DNA from: Pseudobutyrivibrio sp. OR37
Lineage (GTDB): Bacteria > Bacillota > Clostridia > Lachnospirales > Lachnospiraceae
Assembly (NCBI RefSeq): GCF_900113655.1
Contig: NZ_FOQF01000020.1
Span: 1-64,000 of the forward strand
Direction: 5' to 3'
DNA: 64,000 nt
Positions 59,086 through 64,000 of this stretch are shown piece after piece (the first letter of the stretch is position 1; each line of letters starts with the position of its first letter). Below the pieces are notes generated by a model, which saw only the letters and a program-made list of their open reading frames with translations, was not told where the DNA came from and ran no database searches. Position numbers and translations under genes: made by a program.

Positions 59086-59802
59086 TTATTTTGTTATTAA
59101 TTCTTCGTATTCTTTTCTTAGCTTTGCGCATTTTTTTACGCAGTCGGCGGCTAGTACGTCTATGATGTCTAGCACCTTATCTCCTACGGCGTGGTCGCGT
59201 TTTACTATGGATAATTCTGTGCAGCCTAAGATTATTACATCGGCTCCAGCTTCTAGAAGCTCTGATTTGATAAGCTCAAACTCTTTCATTGCAACCTTGC
59301 GGCCAGCTTTTACATCATCATAGATGATAGACATAACCAGCTTTTGGCATTCTTCAGAAGGATAGATGCATTTGATGTCGTAGTCCTTAAAAACTGAATC
59401 AAAAAGATGCATCTGGGCTGTGCCGTCAGTGGCCATTATGCCAACATTTTTTATTCCTCTTGTATGTAGATATTCTGCGGCCTCACGCACACCATTTGAA
59501 ACTGGCACAAATACGCTATCTGCTATCTGGTCGTGAAAATAGTGAGCCGTGATGCATGGCATTGCTATATAATCAACATTCTGCCGCTCCAATCCCTGGG
59601 CAAGCTCCAGTATCTTAGGAAGTGGACTCTGGGAGCTGTTTCCTAAAATGTAGCCTGTTCTGTCCGGAATGGTTGGGCAGTTGTAAATAATCATTTCAAT
59701 ATTATCTTGATCTGTGGCGGCATCGGTCATTTCGATAATTCGGCGCATGAAATAGGCTGTTGCCATTGGGCCGAGGCCACCGATTATTCCTAGTTTTTTC
59801 AT
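59086..59802 (-). CDS. Aspartate/glutamate racemase-family protein
   Basis: A 238-residue cofactor-independent racemase-fold protein. The N-terminus KKLGIIGGLGPMATAYFMRR is typical of aspartate racemases. The two catalytic cysteines are Cys83 (MPCITAHYF; the usual Asn after Cys is Ile here) and Cys194 (LGCTELS). It would make a D-amino acid in the cytosol. Placement directly before the adenylating enzyme suggests it supplies that enzyme. The Asn-to-Ile change may alter specificity. Confidence 0.82.
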   Translation of the reverse strand: MKKLGIIGGLGPMATAYFMRRIIEMTDAATDQDNIEMIIYNCPTIPDRTGYILGNSSQSPLPKILELAQGLERQNVDYIAMPCITAHYFHDQIADSVFVPVSNGVREAAEYLHTRGIKNVGIMATDGTAQMHLFDSVFKDYDIKCIYPSEECQKLVMSIIYDDVKAGRKVAMKEFELIKSELLEAGADVIILGCTELSIVKRDHAVGDKVLDIIDVLAADCVKKCAKLRKEYEELITK

Positions 59803-59808
59803 ATTTAC

Positions 59809-59855
59809 ACCTCATCCACCGCTAAAGCGGTCCCCCTTCCCCTCAAGGGGAAGGC
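59809..59855 (-). repeat. Palindromic intergenic repeat, copy 7
   Basis: Hairpins CCGCT-AAA-GCGG and CCTTCCCC/GGGGAAGG, end CCTCATCC. It overlaps the last codons and the stop of the upstream gene (59843) and ends in GATGAGGTG, which is the ribosome site of the racemase gene. Confidence 0.85.
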
Positions 59856-61099
59856 ATAAAGTAAGTATATATTTCTCTATCGTAATTGTGAGAACGATAA
59901 TGAGCATTGGAATATTCCATCAGCTCCTCATCTGTAAGATAAAATCCCTTGAATGACTTGTCTGTACGAGGTGTGGTGTCGAAATGTCGCCAGCCCTCGC
60001 CGCAATCAATTACATTCCAGAAATGATGGCGGGTGGCAGTTGGGATGATTTCGATATCCTCATTCTTAATTCCTGCTCTGGTGAGAAGCTCCTTGCTTAC
60101 TGCAAAATAATTATAGCAGTCACCATGGCGATTCTTCAGACCATCATAGGCCCCCTTCAGCCAATCGCCTCTATCTTCGCTCTCACTGTAGCCAATATTT
60201 CCCTTTACCCACACATATATCGCATGAGCCTTGTCATAATCAGACATATCAGGCTTTATGATTTGGGCTAGAACCTCGTCTGCAAGTGCATCTACTTCAT
60301 CAGGTGTATATTCTGCTTTGATTACAGTGACAGTTCCTTCCTTCAAATCCGTATTTCCCATGGAATCTGTAGCTGTGTATTCAATAGGATATTCTCCTGG
60401 CACATCAAGATTCACGTGGCTGCTATCAACCTGTAGCTGAATATCACTATCCACATTATCAGAAACTGTAATTCCCTGTTTGTAACTGACAGCCTGGCCT
60501 GTGTAAACAATCTTGTCAAGCTGGCCCTCTATCACAGGTGGGATAATATCATATTCCTCCACAAGATGAAGGACTGTGTCCTTTGCGGTGCGATTACCTG
60601 ATGAATCCTCTGCCACAATGTTGATAGGAATATCTCCATAGTTATCAAAGCTGATTCCTTCGCCAAAATAAATCTTAACATTACCTGATGCATCATTGAC
60701 TGATTCAACAAAATCCTCTGCCCTGGGAACTTCCTCTCTAGTGCGGGTAAGTTCCTTCACAGTGAGCTCTGGCGCTATGGAATCCACCACCTCAAGTGTG
60801 CAATCGTAGGTGTAAATACCTGATTTAATTTTGACATCGTAGCTTCCGGCAATATCTGTAGTGTATGTGCTGCCACTGACAAACTCAGCAGGAATATTAG
60901 GCTTTTTTAAAAAGTCCTTAGCCTCCACCTGGCCGCCCAGTTCTACCTGGCATTTTGTGTAAACTCTGTTTGAATAATCATAATAAAAGTAGGCCCCCAC
61001 TCCAGCGCAAACTACCACAATTGTAGCTGCTATTGTAACGAAAAGCCTACTGTGTTTTTTCCTTTTTCTCTTTCTTCTGCGTCTGACATCATTTTCCAT
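59843..61099 (-). CDS. Membrane-anchored transglutaminase-like protein with Ig-like domains
   Basis: A 418-residue protein: a very basic cytosolic N-terminus (ENDVRRRRKRKRKKH), one transmembrane helix (~19-40), two or three DUF5011/Ig-like domains (~45-265, with PELTVKELTRT and GITVSDNVDSDI), and a transglutaminase-like domain (~270-415). The triad is Cys328 (HGDCYNY), His359 (HHFWN) and Asp374 (HFDTTP). Such proteins act as extracellular peptidases or crosslinkers. Its last residues and stop codon are provided by the palindromic repeat at 59809. Confidence 0.85.
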   Translation of the reverse strand: MENDVRRRRKRKRKKHSRLFVTIAATIVVVCAGVGAYFYYDYSNRVYTKCQVELGGQVEAKDFLKKPNIPAEFVSGSTYTTDIAGSYDVKIKSGIYTYDCTLEVVDSIAPELTVKELTRTREEVPRAEDFVESVNDASGNVKIYFGEGISFDNYGDIPINIVAEDSSGNRTAKDTVLHLVEEYDIIPPVIEGQLDKIVYTGQAVSYKQGITVSDNVDSDIQLQVDSSHVNLDVPGEYPIEYTATDSMGNTDLKEGTVTVIKAEYTPDEVDALADEVLAQIIKPDMSDYDKAHAIYVWVKGNIGYSESEDRGDWLKGAYDGLKNRHGDCYNYFAVSKELLTRAGIKNEDIEIIPTATRHHFWNVIDCGEGWRHFDTTPRTDKSFKGFYLTDEELMEYSNAHYRSHNYDREIYTYFMPSP

Positions 61100-61225
61100 A
61101 ATTACATCTTCTCCAGAGTGAATTCACCGAAGATAATTTTATCAATCATGGAACATATAGTCAAATCTCTGGAGTTACTTACGCATCAGGATTTTTGCAT
61201 TATTTCTTTATAATTTAAAAAGCTA

Positions 61226-61900
61226 CTACATTATAATTACATCTATTACCTTTAAACCATAGTCTGTAGATTCAAATACAATGTCGAATCCGTGATATGC
61301 CATTCTGAAATCTCTTTGCTTTCCTCTATCATAGCCTGCTCTTGGATCCTGAGATAACACCTGTATTGCAGACTTTCTAATATCTTCTGGAAGCTTCTCA
61401 AGAAATTCCTTTGGAAAATCAACCTGCACCTGCTGGCCTTTTGACAATGAATCGGTAAATCCGCCCCTGGCATCTGGATGTGCATCTGCATAAGGAATAT
61501 AAGGCTTTATATCATAAATAGGTGTGCCGTCTAACATATCAACACCACTTACCACTAGAATATGTCCTTCATTTTCCGTTTGCCTTACCTCTAAAAGCCT
61601 CACAGAGGACATACCTATATTGTTAGGCCTATATGGTGCTCTAGTTGCGAACACTCCCATATGCTTTTCTCCCCCAAGCCGTGGCGGACGCACTGTGCCA
61701 CCTTCTAACGGCTTGTTCTTCGAAAAACCCCATAGCAACCACAGATAATCATAATCCGTAATACCTTCTATGTATGTAGGATTTCTATATTCTGGGGTGA
61801 ATACAATATAACCTATTTCATCTGCCAGCCCACTTTGCCTAGGTATACCAAATTTCTGCGTAAATCCTGTTTTAATGCATGCAATTTCTTTTAATTCCAT
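61226..61900 (-). CDS. trmO: TrmO-family tRNA methyltransferase (TsaA/YaeB)
   Basis: A 224-residue protein. Family motifs: IGYIVFTPEYRNPTYIEGIT, DYLWLLWGFS, VRPPRLGGEKHMGVFATRAP and YRPNNIGMSSVRLLEV. TrmO methylates N6-threonylcarbamoyladenosine at position 37 of tRNA-Thr in E. coli. The C-terminal part is longer than the core domain and includes DPRAGYDRG. ATG 61900 follows GAGGTAAAG. Roughly 125 bp upstream of the 61099 gene contain nothing I can identify. Confidence 0.85.
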   Translation of the reverse strand: MELKEIACIKTGFTQKFGIPRQSGLADEIGYIVFTPEYRNPTYIEGITDYDYLWLLWGFSKNKPLEGGTVRPPRLGGEKHMGVFATRAPYRPNNIGMSSVRLLEVRQTENEGHILVVSGVDMLDGTPIYDIKPYIPYADAHPDARGGFTDSLSKGQQVQVDFPKEFLEKLPEDIRKSAIQVLSQDPRAGYDRGKQRDFRMAYHGFDIVFESTDYGLKVIDVIIM

Positions 61901-61981
61901 CTTTACCTCAGCTTGTTTAATCAAAAATAGTACTGCTTATATGCAGCTTCGAATATCATTATACTAATACATATAAAAAAA

Positions 61982-62003
61982 GGCAGTACCAAAAAGTACT
62001 GCC
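61982..62003 (-). terminator. Terminator after apt
   Basis: Perfect 8-bp stem GGCAGTAC/GTACTGCC with a 6-nt loop, followed by U7-8 on the minus strand. Confidence 0.92.
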
Positions 62004-62020
62004 ATTAAATCCTATATCTA

Positions 62021-62545
62021 TTATTTTCCTTCGTATGAAACAACTGAAGCTACATCATATTTTGCAAGCTTCTCACGTCCGTTAAGGCCCTTAAGCTCCA
62101 TAAGGAAGATAATCTTTGCAACTTCACCGCCGAGCTCTTCAACAAGTGAGCAAGCTGCTTCGATAGTACCACCTGTAGCAATAAGGTCATCTACGATAAC
62201 AACCTTCTGACCAGGCTTAACAGCATCCTTATGCATTTCGATTGTAGCTGTACCATACTCTAAATCGTATGTCTTTTCGATTGTTTCGCATGGGAGCTTA
62301 CCCTTCTTACGAATAAGTACGAATGGCTTGTTAAGTGCATAAGCAAGTGGTGCGCCAAATATAAATCCACGGCTCTCAGCGCCTGCGATAACATCACAAT
62401 CAACATTCTCAAGTAACTTCTTCATCTCATCGATAGCGAGGTGGAAGCCCTCAGCATCCTGAAGGATACTTGTAACATCACGGAACATGATGCCTGGCTC
62501 TGGGAAATCCGGAATAGTTCTGATATAATCTTCTACTTTTTTCAT
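62021..62545 (-). CDS. apt: Adenine phosphoribosyltransferase
   Basis: A 174-residue purine salvage enzyme making AMP from adenine and PRPP. It has the family start DYIRTIPDFPEPGIMFRDVT, AGAESRGFIFGAPLAYALNK and the PRPP-binding VVIVDDLIATGGTIEAA (~115-131). It is monocistronic, with its own terminator. Confidence 0.97.
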   Translation of the reverse strand: MKKVEDYIRTIPDFPEPGIMFRDVTSILQDAEGFHLAIDEMKKLLENVDCDVIAGAESRGFIFGAPLAYALNKPFVLIRKKGKLPCETIEKTYDLEYGTATIEMHKDAVKPGQKVVIVDDLIATGGTIEAACSLVEELGGEVAKIIFLMELKGLNGREKLAKYDVASVVSYEGK

Positions 62546-62676
62546 ATGACTCCTTCTATATTACGTGCCGTTTAATTTCCAATGGAACGGCGAACAATAA
62601 AATAGGATAAAAAGATATTATCCTTATAAATTATACGTTGTTTATATCTATATTTCAAGTGAATTATCATATACTT

Positions 62677-62703
62677 AAAAAGGGGCCCCGAAGGACCCCC
62701 ATT
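62677..62703 (-). terminator. Terminator after the long flagellin gene
   Basis: GC-rich stem GGGGTCC/GGGCCCC on the minus strand with a UUCG-type loop and U5. The 62704-62763 stretch before it holds a second foldable segment (AGTAC...GTACT). Confidence 0.82.
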
Positions 62704-62763
62704 TGGATAGTACCGAGCTTCTTGCGAAACCCTTTCGTACTCCTGCGTTTGGCCACGCTATAC

Positions 62764-64000
62764 TTACTGAAGAATTGACATAACACCCTGTGTAGACTGA
62801 TTAGCCTGTGCGAGCATTGACTGGCCTGCCTGAGCAAGAATATTATTCTTGCTGTATGTAACCATCTCGTCAGCCATATCTGCATCACGGATTCGTGATT
62901 CAGCGGCTTGTGAATTCTCAACTACATTGTCTAAGTTTGCGATTGAGTGCTCGAGTCTGTTCTGAACAGCACCAAGTGCTGAACGCTGAGCAGAAACTCG
63001 TGCAAGGGCGTCTGCAATTGCGTCAATGGCATAAGTTGCTGAAATACCTGTATCATCTGCAACATTGAGTTTCTTGATTCCGAGGTAAGCTGCGTTCATA
63101 GTGTCGATCTCTACATTAATCTTATTTGTCATATCTGCGTCGGAACCTACGTGAAGATTAAATGTTAGTGAGCTTGCGTAACTTACTGTGCCCTGCTTAA
63201 TGAGGAATGTACCATCGTTGTTGTTTGTAACCTTTGCCTCTGTGTCTGTTCCGATAGATGATGCTTTCTGAAGCTCTTCTGCCATAAGTGAATAAGCATA
63301 CTGTGCAGAAATTTTGTCTTCATCATCGCTATCAACACCGGCTACAGTCATCGTTGCACTGCCAATTGTTACCCTCTGGCCTTCCTTAAGAAGTCCAACG
63401 ATGCTACCACGAGTAAGTCTGTCATCGCTTGCTGCCTCTTGATCAGAATTCTCAACTACTGTATATGTAACTGAATTATTACCGTCGATATCAGCTATTG
63501 TTACTGTAGTTCCTGAGGCAAGTGCACCAATCTGTTTTGATACATCAGCTAACTTTTGTGCGACGAAATCATCATGTACTGCTGTAAGAATTTCTCCATT
63601 TGTGATGATTGTATCTCCTGCGGCAATTGTTGCACTTGTATTATTAAGTGCTCTTTGCTTGAACTGATTCATTGTTATCTTGCCACTAGTACCAAGCTTC
63701 CAGGTAGATACTTCGCCTTCGCCAAGATTCTTTGTAATTGCGAATGTTGTCATGCCATTTTCTGACTGCTTATCTTTTAATCTGATTGTGCTACCCTCGG
63801 TTGCAATTGAACCAATACTTACCTTATGTCCCTCTGCCTGATACAAATCTGTATCCTGGAAAGATTTCTTTTCGTACCATCCTGTCTCAACTTTTTTTGG
63901 GGAATCAGCTGTGGCGCCAGTTTCACCAAACTTTACATAGTACTGGTAAACCTTACCATCCTTTGTGGTGATGAGGTCGCCCATTGCTGGTTTATATTGG
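62764..64000 (-). CDS. Flagellin, C-terminal part (5' end beyond the window)
   Basis: The frame is open to the window edge (QYKPAMGDLITTKDG...), so this is a 5'-truncated gene of more than 410 codons. The visible part is a long variable central region (about 300 residues, beta-rich, with duplicated GEG/TVTI-type segments) and the conserved C-terminal D1/D0 domain (ALGAVQNRLEHSIANLDNVV, then SRIRDADMADEMVTYSKNNI, ending QGVMSILQ). It is the likely main filament flagellin. Confidence 0.93.
   Translation of the reverse strand, partial: QYKPAMGDLITTKDGKVYQYYVKFGETGATADSPKKVETGWYEKKSFQDTDLYQAEGHKVSIGSIATEGSTIRLKDKQSENGMTTFAITKNLGEGEVSTWKLGTSGKITMNQFKQRALNNTSATIAAGDTIITNGEILTAVHDDFVAQKLADVSKQIGALASGTTVTIADIDGNNSVTYTVVENSDQEAASDDRLTRGSIVGLLKEGQRVTIGSATMTVAGVDSDDEDKISAQYAYSLMAEELQKASSIGTDTEAKVTNNNDGTFLIKQGTVSYASSLTFNLHVGSDADMTNKINVEIDTMNAAYLGIKKLNVADDTGISATYAIDAIADALARVSAQRSALGAVQNRLEHSIANLDNVVENSQAAESRIRDADMADEMVTYSKNNILAQAGQSMLAQANQSTQGVMSILQ

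Noticed and set aside
1-64000. CRISPR arrays, tRNA or rRNA genes, transposases, prophage genes
   Set aside because: None seen. The regular repeats present are dispersed palindromes or short in-frame coding repeats, not spaced direct repeats.

Overview
This window looks like chromosome from a low-GC, anaerobic, butyrate-forming Lachnospiraceae bacterium; Butyrivibrio or Pseudobutyrivibrio fits best. The reasons are a butyryl-CoA:acetate CoA-transferase, arabinan/arabinoxylan enzymes (GH43, GH51), flagellins, a ferredoxin-type thioredoxin reductase and many small Lachnospiraceae proteins. The genus is inference. No tRNA, rRNA, CRISPR array, transposase or prophage was seen.

Layout. 1-9.6 kb is an accessory region: a flavoprotein, a hydrolase and a divergent LysR regulator, then two penicillin-binding/beta-lactamase-fold serine hydrolases, an SDR and a GNAT enzyme. 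It also holds several decayed genes: a truncated TIGR04076-type gene, a DinB-DUF3795 gene cut by an in-frame stop, and a GNAT tail. 9.5-12.5 kb carries an acyltransferase with an XRE-AbrB regulator and a MATE exporter with an esterase remnant in front. 12.6-20 kb is the conserved translation/ECF-transport block (trmL, fused ecfA1A2, ecfT, truA, rplM, rpsI), interrupted between truA and rplM by a secreted multidomain GH43 enzyme. 20-28.6 kb has an aminotransferase with an Lrp regulator, an AIR-synthase-like protein, a VanW protein, small membrane proteins, a TetR regulator and DegV.

28.7-39.8 kb is an arabino-oligosaccharide utilisation locus. Two surface GH43 lipoproteins trim polymer outside the cell. 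A binding-protein ABC importer (one lipoprotein, two permeases, no ATPase here) takes up oligomers. Cytosolic GH43 and GH51 enzymes finish them. A divergent ArsR-type regulator with a large beta-rich C-terminal domain probably controls the locus. 40-48.6 kb holds the butyrate CoA-transferase, a thioesterase, a hybrid histidine kinase, a TPR protein, and an OhrR-like/thioredoxin/thioredoxin-reductase redox operon.

48.7-53.3 kb holds the most unusual genes: two tandem paralogous surface proteins with calcium-loop repeats, a conserved His/Cys domain resembling papain-like amidohydrolases, and a shared C-terminal DE(E/D)APLA motif before the membrane anchor. Their promoters share a motif at identical spacing. 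53.4-61.1 kb has a short flagellin and a dlt-like surface-polymer acylation cluster (adenylating enzyme, carrier protein, MBOAT, SGNH protein) preceded by an amino-acid racemase and a transglutaminase-like protein. The junctions here are built from palindromic repeats that also supply ribosome binding sites and one stop codon. 61.2-64 kb has trmO, apt and a long flagellin cut by the window edge.

Most genes run on the minus strand. Assignments come from reading motifs by eye; no database search was run.
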